Translations under genes and position numbers: made by a program
The notes under the pieces: generated by a model
Databases searched by the model: none
What the model saw: the letters and a program-made list of their open reading frames with translations, nothing else
What the model was told of the DNA's origin: nothing
Assembly: GCF_001477655.1 (NCBI RefSeq)
Contig: NZ_CP011266.1
Coordinates: 2,464,001-2,528,000 of the forward strand
Source: Methanobrevibacter millerae
GTDB lineage: Archaea; Methanobacteriota; Methanobacteria; Methanobacteriales; Methanobacteriaceae
Reading direction: 5' to 3'
DNA length: 64,000 bases
Shown here: piece by piece, positions 9,331 to 17,906 of the stretch
Layout of the letters: each line of letters starts with the position of its first letter
Position numbering within the stretch: position 1 is the first letter of the stretch

Positions 9331-9600
9331 TTATTCACCCCTTATAGATTCAATCATAGCCTGTGCACCTAAAACGAAAATAATAAAACCACCGAAGAAG
9401 TCTATAAAATCAACATAAGGTAGTGCAATTTGAGTTCCAAAAGTTCCAATAGCTAACCAACAAATTACAACTATAATACTGAAAATCCCTAATTTAAGAG
9501 GATTAACACCAGCTACAACTCCCTGTGAAGAAAGCACCAAGTTTTCAATATTTCCAAATATTATCAATCCCACAAATGGTAAATATTGATCCAAAAACAT
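9331..9600 (-). CDS. Small three-helix membrane protein (paralogue A)
   Basis: The 89-residue sister of the next gene aligns along its whole length with the same LPFVGLIIFGNIENLVLS first helix, a CWLAIGTFGTQIA second helix and a GGFIIFVLGAQAMIES third helix. The glutamate and asparagine in the first helix are the only strongly polar residues there and are conserved in both copies. With two three-helix proteins made from adjacent genes, a heterodimer forming a six-helix transporter is a reasonable inference. The pair is inserted between two glycosyltransferase genes (DUF616 and GT4) whose homologues are fused into one protein at 12364. Function is not known. Confidence 0.7.
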   Translation of the reverse strand: MFLDQYLPFVGLIIFGNIENLVLSSQGVVAGVNPLKLGIFSIIVVICWLAIGTFGTQIALPYVDFIDFFGGFIIFVLGAQAMIESIRGE

Positions 9601-9691
9601 TACATCACCATTTCCCTCATCGGAATATTACTTCCGAATTAATTCATTTCCATTGAATAATGTTAACATTTAAAAATATATAAAACTATCC

Positions 9692-11218
9692 TTATTTTGT
9701 TAAAACAATATCCCATTCATTAATTCTATCATCAATCATATAATCAGATAAAACCTTGTTTAAAGCATTGCCACGAATAGTTTTTCTTAAAGATTCATCC
9801 AAAATCAGTTTTTCAATTTTTTCTATCCATTCTTCATCATTTGAAGCTAAAAAACCATCAATACCATCACTTACAACATTATTGTAGACACACATGTCAG
9901 AATACACCCCCGGAAGACCCAAAATAGCCAATTCAATGAATTTTAATTCACTTTTACACTGGTTAAATGGTGAATTTTCAAGTGGAACAACAGCAATATC
10001 CCAATCAATGGTTTCAGATAACCACCCCATGAATTTTTTGAAATTCATATTGTCTGGAGGCAAATCTATTGGTTTAAACCACTCTTCTTCAACATTATCC
10101 GAAGCATTAAAACCACCAATCACTTCAAAGTCAAAATCATATTTTTCCTTTAATCTTAAAATTACATCTTTTATTAAGAACAAATCTTTAGAATGAGTCA
10201 ATGTACCATAATATCCTAATTTAAGTTTACCTTCTTTTTTAATATCTTCCTTAATATCAAAAACAGAATCCACATAATAATTTGGAATGATAACAGTTTT
10301 ATTTTCATCAAACTTTGATGCCAAAGTTGGTGTGGTGACTGTAATAACATCTGATGCGTCAATAAAATCCTTAATAGATTTAGAAACCCTATTTACATAT
10401 TCATAAGATGGACTATTCTTTTCAACACCCAATAAATCATCATCAGTTTCATAAACTAATTTAATACCATATTTTTGACATTTTTCGCGCAAAATATCTA
10501 AAAAGGGCAATATTCTTTGAACTACAACTACATCAAACAGCTTACATCTTAAAATATTGTCAATATCCATCATCACAAAACTATCCATACCATACATGAA
10601 AAATGTGAATTTTTCACTTTCAGACAATTTTGAAAACAATGCATGTAACCTTATATACGGACATGGAGCAAGATTTTCAAAAGGATCATTTGTAAAAACT
10701 CCAACACGTATCCTCCCCGTTTCAATAGGATTTTCACGTTGAATATAAGGAATCAATGTTCGTTTGTCATGAATATAAAAAGAATTTGAAACAGTTTTCT
10801 CAACCTTTGATTTTTCATTGGAAAAATATTGTTCAAAAAGGTCCGTTTCAAGTGTATCTATATAGCCATTATCCAATATATTAACCTGATTCTTTTTATA
10901 AAAACCCTCTAAAACATAATCTAAAACAGGATTTTCTGCTCCATATGTGTTTTTATAAAATTCCAAATTGAAAACATCACTTACATATGATTGCTGAATA
11001 TCTAATGAATCATTTACCCCATAATATAAATAATGAAGAATATAATCCAAATCGTTTAAATTTCCATGAACCTCTCTGTATTTGGCTCCATCAATTATGG
11101 CTAAACTTTTAATACGAGAATATGCTTTTTGATATTTGGAAATTTTTTGAGGATTGCCCTTTGATTTGAATGCAATATAAGCCTTAGGATTGTTTTTAAT
11201 AGATTTAGAAAAAAACAT
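9692..11218 (-). CDS. Glycosyltransferase family 4-like with degenerate N-terminal repeat module
   Basis: The 508-residue protein has weak versions of the DPLxHY repeat at about residues 40-125 (ILHYLYYG, NPVLDYVLEGF). After that comes a GT-B domain beginning IRVGVFTNDPFENLAPCPYIR near residue 172, with VVVVQRILPFLDIL, LVYETDDDLLG, LKLGYYGTLTHSKDL and a C-terminal FNQCKSELKFIELAILGLPGVYS as donor-binding region. It is homologous to the C-terminal half of the 12364 protein. It is transcribed away from the plus-strand gene at 11267, sharing a 48-base intergenic region that contains one symmetrical TATA-like sequence. Its substrate is unknown. Confidence 0.82.
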   Translation of the reverse strand: MFFSKSIKNNPKAYIAFKSKGNPQKISKYQKAYSRIKSLAIIDGAKYREVHGNLNDLDYILHYLYYGVNDSLDIQQSYVSDVFNLEFYKNTYGAENPVLDYVLEGFYKKNQVNILDNGYIDTLETDLFEQYFSNEKSKVEKTVSNSFYIHDKRTLIPYIQRENPIETGRIRVGVFTNDPFENLAPCPYIRLHALFSKLSESEKFTFFMYGMDSFVMMDIDNILRCKLFDVVVVQRILPFLDILREKCQKYGIKLVYETDDDLLGVEKNSPSYEYVNRVSKSIKDFIDASDVITVTTPTLASKFDENKTVIIPNYYVDSVFDIKEDIKKEGKLKLGYYGTLTHSKDLFLIKDVILRLKEKYDFDFEVIGGFNASDNVEEEWFKPIDLPPDNMNFKKFMGWLSETIDWDIAVVPLENSPFNQCKSELKFIELAILGLPGVYSDMCVYNNVVSDGIDGFLASNDEEWIEKIEKLILDESLRKTIRGNALNKVLSDYMIDDRINEWDIVLTK

Positions 11219-11230
11219 TGTTTCAACTCT

Positions 11231-11242
11231 TAATTATATATA
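11231..11242. promoter_or_regulatory. Shared TATA-like sequence between divergent glycosyltransferase genes
   Basis: The 48-base gap holds a near-palindromic TTATATATAATA element. Archaeal transcription starts about 25 bases from the TATA centre. That would put the plus-strand start only a few bases before the ATG at 11267, which has no ribosome binding site, so that message may be leaderless. The minus-strand start codon at 11218 is only about 19 bases away, so its true promoter may lie elsewhere. Confidence 0.4.
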
Positions 11243-11266
11243 ATACCTTTACATAAAAATAAATTT

Positions 11267-12367
11267 ATGTCATATAAAGTAACTGTTATTATTCCATCAT
11301 ACAATAGTGTTGAATTTTTAGACTCAACAATAGATTCAATAAAATCACAAACAATAGGTTTTGAAAATATAGAACTGATTATAATCGATGATTATTCAAC
11401 AGATTCCACACAGGAATTAATTAACAGATACTGTGAAGAATATGAAAATATTAAAACTTTCGAGTCTGGTAAAAAAACAGGTACCCCTGGAAGAGCAAGA
11501 AACATTGGAATAGCTAACAGTGAATCTGACTATATTATGTTCATAGACCATGATGACAATTATCTTCCGGATACTGTTGAAAAGTTATATAATGCAATTA
11601 CGGTAAATTCAAGTGATGTTGCTATTGGTAAATTTCAGACTTTCGGTGAAAATTATTTTGTAACGGAAGATTGGATTACGGAAGATGTGATTTTAAATTC
11701 GATTGATGAAAATTTGCTCTTCTTTTCAATAAATGGGATTTGGAGAATGATATTTCCAAAAGAATTCCTATTACAACATGACATAACATTTCCCGAAGGA
11801 GTGTTTGCAGAAGATTTAACTTTCATGATTGATACATTTGTTAACGCTGAAAAAATTGTATTTATCAATGATGTTGTTTATAATTTCCGGTTAAGAACCG
11901 GAGATAACTCATCAACTAGCCTTTCAAAAGGAATGCATTACTTAAATGGATTGATTGATGGTTATTTATACACAGTTGATGTCTTAGAAAAAAACAATGC
12001 ATGCAAATATTATGATACAATATTTAATCAGCATTTGTCTGTATGGCTCAGTGATGTTGCATTAAGCGAAACAATATCTTTGGAAGATAAAAAAGTATTA
12101 GTTGAAAAATCAGCCCCATTATTTAAAAAATTAAAAAATATTGAGCCATTTCCAGAAAACAATGCGATAAAAAGCATTATTAATCAAATAGTTAAAGACA
12201 ATCTTGATGAGGCATTTATGCAAATGGGAGATTATCAGTTATTTACAAATAGAATACATAATCTGGAAGTAGAATTAAATCAAAAGACCGCGCAAGTTGC
12301 AAGACTTCAAACTACTAAGGGCTGGTTTAAATACAAAATAAATAATATAAAAGAAAGATTATTTTAA
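11267..12367 (+). CDS. Glycosyltransferase family 2, lone plus-strand member
   Basis: This 366-residue GT2 protein has KVTVIIPSYNS at residues 4-14, IIDDYSTDST near 40-48, GTPGRARNIGI and a DHDD motif at 94-97. The C-terminal half resembles the 2677 and 3725 proteins (WRMIFPKEFL, AEDLTFMIDTF, LSKGMHYLNGLIDGYLY), then ends in a short coiled coil and TKGWFKYKINN. It is the only glycosyltransferase of the first 25 kb on the plus strand. Its TAA stop and that of the opposing 12364 gene share the same TTAA tetramer, so the genes overlap tail to tail by 4 bases. No ribosome binding site precedes the ATG. The inverted orientation suggests a later insertion or inversion. Confidence 0.85.
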   Translation: MSYKVTVIIPSYNSVEFLDSTIDSIKSQTIGFENIELIIIDDYSTDSTQELINRYCEEYENIKTFESGKKTGTPGRARNIGIANSESDYIMFIDHDDNYLPDTVEKLYNAITVNSSDVAIGKFQTFGENYFVTEDWITEDVILNSIDENLLFFSINGIWRMIFPKEFLLQHDITFPEGVFAEDLTFMIDTFVNAEKIVFINDVVYNFRLRTGDNSSTSLSKGMHYLNGLIDGYLYTVDVLEKNNACKYYDTIFNQHLSVWLSDVALSETISLEDKKVLVEKSAPLFKKLKNIEPFPENNAIKSIINQIVKDNLDEAFMQMGDYQLFTNRIHNLEVELNQKTAQVARLQTTKGWFKYKINNIKERLF

Positions 12368-14934
12368 TCTTCCACTATTTTTTTAAAAATATTGTCCCAT
12401 TGGATTAAACGGGATTTTAAATTGTAATTTTTAAAAATATCATCTCGGGCATTATTTACCATACCATTTCTTAAAATAGGGTCTTCTATTAACAAAGATA
12501 ATTTATCTACCCATTCATCTTCATTATTTGCTAAATATCCAGTGACTCCATCTTCAATTGCATCATTATATACATTCATATCACTTGCAACTACAGGAAT
12601 GCCCAAAGCTGCAAATTCAATGTATTTTAATTCACTTTTGCATTTGTTGAATTCTGTGTTTACTAACGGAATTATACCAATATCCCAATCAGAATTTTTA
12701 CCGAGCCAATCATAAAATGTATGCATTGACATTGGATAATAAGGTATTTTTTTAATGGAATACCAGTCGGAATTCTCGTCGATTGATGCACCAGCAATTT
12801 CAAATTGAACTTGAACACCCTTTTTAGAAAATATATCTTTCAATCTCAATATTACATTATGAATTAACTCTAAGTCATTTTCATGAGTTAAAGTTCCAAA
12901 ATATCCAATTTTAATAAATTTATTTCCTCTAAAAGTAAAAGGCCTTAACGGCAAATAATCATTGACATAATAATTTTTAATAATTTCAATGTTATCAATT
13001 TCCAGTTTATCAAAACGTTTTTTTAACTCAGAAGTACTTACAACAACCTGATCAGAGTTACTAACAAGTTTTTTAATATTATCGAAATTGCCCATAATAT
13101 AATTATAGGCAGGATTAGCGGGATTAATATCTAGAAAATCATCGTCAGTTTCATATATAATTTTAATATTATGTTTTTTAGCTTTCTTTAGAATTTGATT
13201 TGAATATGGATTAACCCTTTGGATAACTATAACATCAAAAATATGGGCATTTATCATGTTATCAATATCCAAAAGTGGCATTATCTCCTGACCATAAATA
13301 AAGAAGTGATATCCTCCTTTTTCAGCCAGCTTTGAAAATGGAGTATGAATTCTGATGAACGGACAAGCATTCATATTATCATAGTTATCTTCTAAAAATA
13401 CACCAACTTTAATTGTATTTGTTTTAAATTCTTCATTACTGACAATATAATCAATCAAAACCTTGGAATCAGTTATATATTTATTTTTACTTAATTCTTT
13501 TTTAATACGATTTTTTGCAAATTTATCCAACTGTAAATGAATATTTTCATTCAAATTAGCTAAAAAATGAGGGTATTTACGATTAAACCTGAATTTAAAT
13601 TTATAACCTCTTCTTAAATAATGCAGCAAAGGATCTTCATCACCGATATCATTGAGGCTCATATAATAATACATGTCGAAAATAGAATCAACATATTTAA
13701 TTTTATCATCAATGGAGTCTGTTTTACTGCCTTTTTCAATGAAATGTAATATCGGATTAAGACAAGGATGTATTTGACTATATTGGGCTTCATTAATAAG
13801 ATCCAACTTTTTAAGGGCATTATATTCTTCAAGTTCTTGAGTTACATTAATTTTAGAATTTTTCGCTGATTTAAAGTAATGATTGTTTTTAAATCGACGA
13901 GCATAATCTCCTGCAACCCTTAAAGGTTTAGTTAACTTTAAAGAATTTGAATTAATAAATTCATTGTATTCATTTTGTAAAAAACCGATTCTGCCTGCAG
14001 TGTCAATTCTATAACCTGCCATTCCTTTCACATCATTAACAAGCAAATATAATTCTTCACGAGATAATTCTATAGTGTCACCCAATTCCATATTTTCAAC
14101 TTCAACACCTATTTTAGCTCTTAAATTATCACTTGTAATTGGTGTTGTCAAAACAATCTTATGATGGTAATCTCCACTTTCCTTAGCCCAATATTCATTA
14201 TCCCAATAGTAAATGTGGCTTACTGACGGATGAAAATCATTTTTCCATGAAACATATGCAAAGCTAAGTTGATCCTGGTTAGTGTATTTAATATTTTCAT
14301 CCCACCAGTCTTCCATCACCTTAATGACCTCAGGATGGTTGTGCTGTCTGAATAATGCACCCATAACCCCCAATCCATAATGCTTTGGAAAACCTTGGGA
14401 TTTGTAATATTCAATTTGTTCTTCCATTACAGCCCTAGGGTAACGGGGAATAATCTTAGAAGCTTTATATTCCTCATAAATACAATCTCTTTCAGTATGA
14501 ACTGGTACCAACATTTTAGAATTAGCTCTGATATTTTTATAAATATATTCACGAATGCTTCCTTTAATCTTGAATGTTCCGTCAAGCCAAAAACTATACT
14601 TATAATCTTTCAGGTATTTGTGGGGGAGTAATTTATATTTTTTAGCTTTTCTGTTATTATCCAAAACAGATTCTTCCATAGGGATAATTTTCCATAAGTC
14701 GGATGTTAACTCAGGGTTATCTGTAAAACAAATATAATCGCAGTTATCGTCAATTACTTCAGGATATTTTAAAGTGTCATAATCTCCTGTAAATGCGGTA
14801 TAAATAACAATTTTATTGTTTCTAATATCTTCAATAGTTTCTTCAGCTGAATCAGTAGAATGATCGAATAGCGGCCTATTAATATGTTCCTTTGAAACCT
14901 CTTGATAAGTTTCATAAATTTCATCATAACCCAT
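12364..14934 (-). CDS. Fusion protein: DUF616 domain, repeat module and GT4-like glycosyltransferase
   Basis: This 856-residue protein joins two enzymes. Residues 1-290 are DUF616: VIYTAFTGDYDTL, YSFWLDGTFKI, VHTERDCIYEE, LGVMGALFRQHN, NQDQLSFAYVSWKN. Around 335-345 comes NSNSLKLTKPLRV, the tail motif that ends the free-standing DUF616 protein. Residues 370-460 hold DPLLHYLRRG-type repeats. From about 510 a GT-B domain follows: TIKVGVFLEDNYDNMNACPFIR, VIQRVNPYSNQIL, IIYETDDDFLD, IKIGYFGTLTHENDL and KCKSELKYIEFAALGIPVVAS. The halves correspond to the separate genes at 7942 and 9692. A single chain with two transferase domains suggests successive transfers at one site, as in other bifunctional glycan polymerases, though this is inferred. 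Confidence 0.83.
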   Translation of the reverse strand: MGYDEIYETYQEVSKEHINRPLFDHSTDSAEETIEDIRNNKIVIYTAFTGDYDTLKYPEVIDDNCDYICFTDNPELTSDLWKIIPMEESVLDNNRKAKKYKLLPHKYLKDYKYSFWLDGTFKIKGSIREYIYKNIRANSKMLVPVHTERDCIYEEYKASKIIPRYPRAVMEEQIEYYKSQGFPKHYGLGVMGALFRQHNHPEVIKVMEDWWDENIKYTNQDQLSFAYVSWKNDFHPSVSHIYYWDNEYWAKESGDYHHKIVLTTPITSDNLRAKIGVEVENMELGDTIELSREELYLLVNDVKGMAGYRIDTAGRIGFLQNEYNEFINSNSLKLTKPLRVAGDYARRFKNNHYFKSAKNSKINVTQELEEYNALKKLDLINEAQYSQIHPCLNPILHFIEKGSKTDSIDDKIKYVDSIFDMYYYMSLNDIGDEDPLLHYLRRGYKFKFRFNRKYPHFLANLNENIHLQLDKFAKNRIKKELSKNKYITDSKVLIDYIVSNEEFKTNTIKVGVFLEDNYDNMNACPFIRIHTPFSKLAEKGGYHFFIYGQEIMPLLDIDNMINAHIFDVIVIQRVNPYSNQILKKAKKHNIKIIYETDDDFLDINPANPAYNYIMGNFDNIKKLVSNSDQVVVSTSELKKRFDKLEIDNIEIIKNYYVNDYLPLRPFTFRGNKFIKIGYFGTLTHENDLELIHNVILRLKDIFSKKGVQVQFEIAGASIDENSDWYSIKKIPYYPMSMHTFYDWLGKNSDWDIGIIPLVNTEFNKCKSELKYIEFAALGIPVVASDMNVYNDAIEDGVTGYLANNEDEWVDKLSLLIEDPILRNGMVNNARDDIFKNYNLKSRLIQWDNIFKKIVED

Positions 14935-14938
14935 AATA

Positions 14939-16474
14939 TCACAAATACTTTTCTTCGATTATATTCATTAATTCATTAGCATAATCATTGCTTTTTTCCA
15001 GACAAATATCATATCTTGAATCGTCTTCATTAGAAATTAAAACTTTAATGATGTTCAATCTTGAAATTATCTTATCAACATCATACTCCTTATTATTGGA
15101 TATCAAGATATCGCAATCCTCACCAATGGCAAGATTATTTAAATTTGGAATTAGTTTAACGTTAAAATCCCTATTATTTAAATCTTTTACCAACTTAGAT
15201 ATAAATTCATCATTTTTAGAAATGATAGAAATATCAATTTTTTTATCTGTTATAAAATGATTTTGATTAATTTTATCAATAAATATTTCTTTGAAGAGAT
15301 AATCTCCCCATTTATTGTAAAAATACATTATGTTTTCATAATTAAGCCTATTTTTTTCATCTTCATCTTCAACACGTGTAGCTGACTCATGATGAAACAA
15401 TAATGCGAAAGGATTGAATATTGATTTGTAATGATTTTTATGTAATTTGAATGCGAAATCAATATCCTCATAACCATAGAAATAATTTTCATCAAGCCCT
15501 CCTAAATTTTCATAAACCTCTTTAGGAACCAAAAGGCAAGCAGCAGTATTTGAAATAACCTCTTTTTGGTGATTTACTTCATTTGAAAATATTAATGTGG
15601 AAAATATGTTGCTGTGATATGGTCCATAAACATAAGGTGTTCTCTCCTCCCTAAATTTTACACCTGCATGCTGAATGGAAAATGATTTTTCTTGATTTTT
15701 CATGTCTTCATAATAAGGAAATATTAATTTAGCTCCAACTGAGCCTACATTATCATTATTTAAAATGCAGCCAACCATTTCATTTAACCAACCGTATGTA
15801 GGTTCAATATCATTATTTAATAAAAGTAAATATTCACCATTAGCAATTTTAGCCGCATCATTGTTTCCTTTAGAAAAACTGACATTTTCTTTATTTTCAA
15901 TTAATGTAATTGGTAAATTTAAACTTTTTAAATATTCAACAGACCCATCATTTGATGCATTATCAACAACTATGATTTCATAATTAGAATAATTTGTTTT
16001 AGAATCAAAATCTGTAAATAGCCTCTTCAAATGATGCAAACCATTTCTAGTTAAAATAATAATGGACACCAATGGCTCTTCATCGAATTCATAATTGGAT
16101 AAAAAATTCATGTTAGTATCTATAATTTTTTGTTTTCTTAACTCAAATGGACTTTTATCCATAGTAAATCCTTCATTATCATTGTCAATATAGTGAATCA
16201 AAGGATTTAAATTATTTTGTTCTATTTCAGGATATTCATAAAGGTATCTTTTAAGATTGAATGTTGGTGAAGGACTTTTATATTCACTAGCACCATAAAA
16301 TAAATAATGGAGTAATGGATCCATTCCTGACTTTTTTACATGAGGATAAGCCTTTAAGTAATAATTTTTATCAAACAAACCAGATTCCATTATCTTATCA
16401 TAGCTTTCCTGATAAAGTTTTGCCTTTTTTACATTGAATTTTGATTTTATTAAGAAATCCTTGAAAGTTACCAT
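14939..16474 (-). CDS. Glycosyltransferase family 2 with N-terminal DPLxHY repeat module
   Basis: The 511-residue paralogue of the 6349 protein has repeats at residues 30-105: FDKNYYLKAYPHV, MDPLLHYLFYG, and a decayed second copy NLNPLIHYIDN. The GT2 core begins near 134 (PLVSIIILTRNG) with IIVVDNASND, SFSKGNNDAA, LLLLNNDIEPTYGW and later GLDENYFYGYEDIDFAFKLH. The last 110 residues contain a second small alpha/beta-looking region that I do not recognise. Four bases separate its start side gene from the fusion gene at 12364, so it is in the same run. Conservation with the 6349 protein is strongest in the catalytic half and weakest in the tail, as expected if acceptors differ. Confidence 0.85.
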   Translation of the reverse strand: MVTFKDFLIKSKFNVKKAKLYQESYDKIMESGLFDKNYYLKAYPHVKKSGMDPLLHYLFYGASEYKSPSPTFNLKRYLYEYPEIEQNNLNPLIHYIDNDNEGFTMDKSPFELRKQKIIDTNMNFLSNYEFDEEPLVSIIILTRNGLHHLKRLFTDFDSKTNYSNYEIIVVDNASNDGSVEYLKSLNLPITLIENKENVSFSKGNNDAAKIANGEYLLLLNNDIEPTYGWLNEMVGCILNNDNVGSVGAKLIFPYYEDMKNQEKSFSIQHAGVKFREERTPYVYGPYHSNIFSTLIFSNEVNHQKEVISNTAACLLVPKEVYENLGGLDENYFYGYEDIDFAFKLHKNHYKSIFNPFALLFHHESATRVEDEDEKNRLNYENIMYFYNKWGDYLFKEIFIDKINQNHFITDKKIDISIISKNDEFISKLVKDLNNRDFNVKLIPNLNNLAIGEDCDILISNNKEYDVDKIISRLNIIKVLISNEDDSRYDICLEKSNDYANELMNIIEEKYL

Positions 16475-16481
16475 AATTACA

Positions 16482-17906
16482 CTACTTTAAAAAATTAAAT
16501 CTACTTTTTTTATTTTTTTGCTTTGTCTCAGTTATAATATTCTTTTTTTCAATAATACTTCTTTCTTTTAAAGCAAAAAAATCAGCTAATTCAGCTTTAG
16601 TTAAAAATTCTAAATCAAAGTCTATCATTAATTTATCATCATTTAAATCCACATCAAGAATAAAATTAGGGTCTAATGTTAAAAAATATTGATAATCGTC
16701 ATTAATTGAATTATTGGAATTGGAGTCAATAACTTTGATATTGTTTATTCTGGATTTAACAAAATCCCCTTCTAAAGGGTCGAAACGAATAGATGAAATA
16801 TTAGAATAATCGCTTAAATCAAAGTTTAATCTGTTATTTTTCATTTTAGGAGAATAACTAACATTTATTTTATCATCCTCATTAAAACCGTTGCCAGCAT
16901 CTATATATAAATTGGCTGAAGTTTCAACTTTAGATAAATGATTGAAATATTTATATTTAGCAAGAAAAGTTTCTGCATCATAATTATTTAAATTTAAAAT
17001 ATCATCTTTGTAAAAATTCCAATTAGGGAATGAATTAAGGAAATTTTCAACATCTGACCTAGTGATATTAGATGAAATTGATTGAAGTTTTTTTACAAAA
17101 GATATTTCATCACTAATTTCCCAATCATAATAATAAATCCAAAACATTACATCATTAATAAAGTTAATAGCTAATAAATTAATATTATTGTTTTTAAATT
17201 CATATAGCTGAGAAATTACATTACACAAGTCATATACATTATTTTTAGAAATTTTTTCAGTTATTGAATCCATATTTTTTCTGTAATAATAAGTTGAATC
17301 TTTACTGTAGAAAATAGCTTTTGCATTTAATAAAACATTACATGTTACATAATTATCTTCATAAAAACCTTCTGAATACTTTAATAAATAAAATAAACTT
17401 TTGTGATAAATTTTATTCCATGCTGAAGTTAAAAAGAATAATTTTGGAAAGTCATTAATATCATCTATTAACATATTCTCTTTAAAATCGGGATGGTGAA
17501 TGTTATTTGTCTGAACAACATTTTTTCCATCATATGTTTCCCAATTATAAATTAACAAATCCACATTAAATTCATTTATCTTATCTAAAGCATCTTTAAA
17601 AGTATTTAATGAAATAAAATCATCACTGTCAATAAATGTAAGATAATCTGATGTGGCATGACTTATTCCAATGTTTCTACTTTCGCCCAATCCTTTATTA
17701 ACTTCATTATTAATTATTTTAAAAGAAGGATATTTATCCACATATTCCATGACAATATCCATACTGTTATCCTGTGTTTTATCATTGACTATAATAACTT
17801 CAATATTTTCTATTCCTATAGTCTGATTAACAATTGAATCCAAACACTGTCTAATATAAGATTCAACATTATAAACAGGTATAATAACACTTAAAGCTGT
17901 TTTCAT
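16482..17906 (-). CDS. Glycosyltransferase family 2 with C-terminal accessory beta domain
   Basis: The protein has 474 residues. The GT2 domain occupies about 1-230 with LSVIIPVYNVESYI, VIIVNDKTQDNS, NKGLGESRNIGI and a DSDD motif at 93-96. After a helical region, residues 335-450 form a predicted beta-rich accessory domain: LYIDAGNGFNEDDKI and then ISSIRFDPLEGDF. This pattern often follows GT2 domains in cell-surface polysaccharide enzymes and may bind glycan. A basic tail ends the protein. Its stop side overlaps nothing, and its start overlaps the end of the 17903 gene by 4 bases, so the two are coupled. Probably part of the rhamnose-containing glycan assembly line; specificity unknown. Confidence 0.84.
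   Translation of the reverse strand: MKTALSVIIPVYNVESYIRQCLDSIVNQTIGIENIEVIIVNDKTQDNSMDIVMEYVDKYPSFKIINNEVNKGLGESRNIGISHATSDYLTFIDSDDFISLNTFKDALDKINEFNVDLLIYNWETYDGKNVVQTNNIHHPDFKENMLIDDINDFPKLFFLTSAWNKIYHKSLFYLLKYSEGFYEDNYVTCNVLLNAKAIFYSKDSTYYYRKNMDSITEKISKNNVYDLCNVISQLYEFKNNNINLLAINFINDVMFWIYYYDWEISDEISFVKKLQSISSNITRSDVENFLNSFPNWNFYKDDILNLNNYDAETFLAKYKYFNHLSKVETSANLYIDAGNGFNEDDKINVSYSPKMKNNRLNFDLSDYSNISSIRFDPLEGDFVKSRINNIKVIDSNSNNSINDDYQYFLTLDPNFILDVDLNDDKLMIDFDLEFLTKAELADFFALKERSIIEKKNIITETKQKNKKSRFNFLK

Noticed and set aside
9894-10196. A 100-codon plus-strand frame opposite the GT4 gene at 9692
   Set aside because: Its position is a shadow of the conserved donor-binding region on the other strand; it has no start signal and no recognisable domain.
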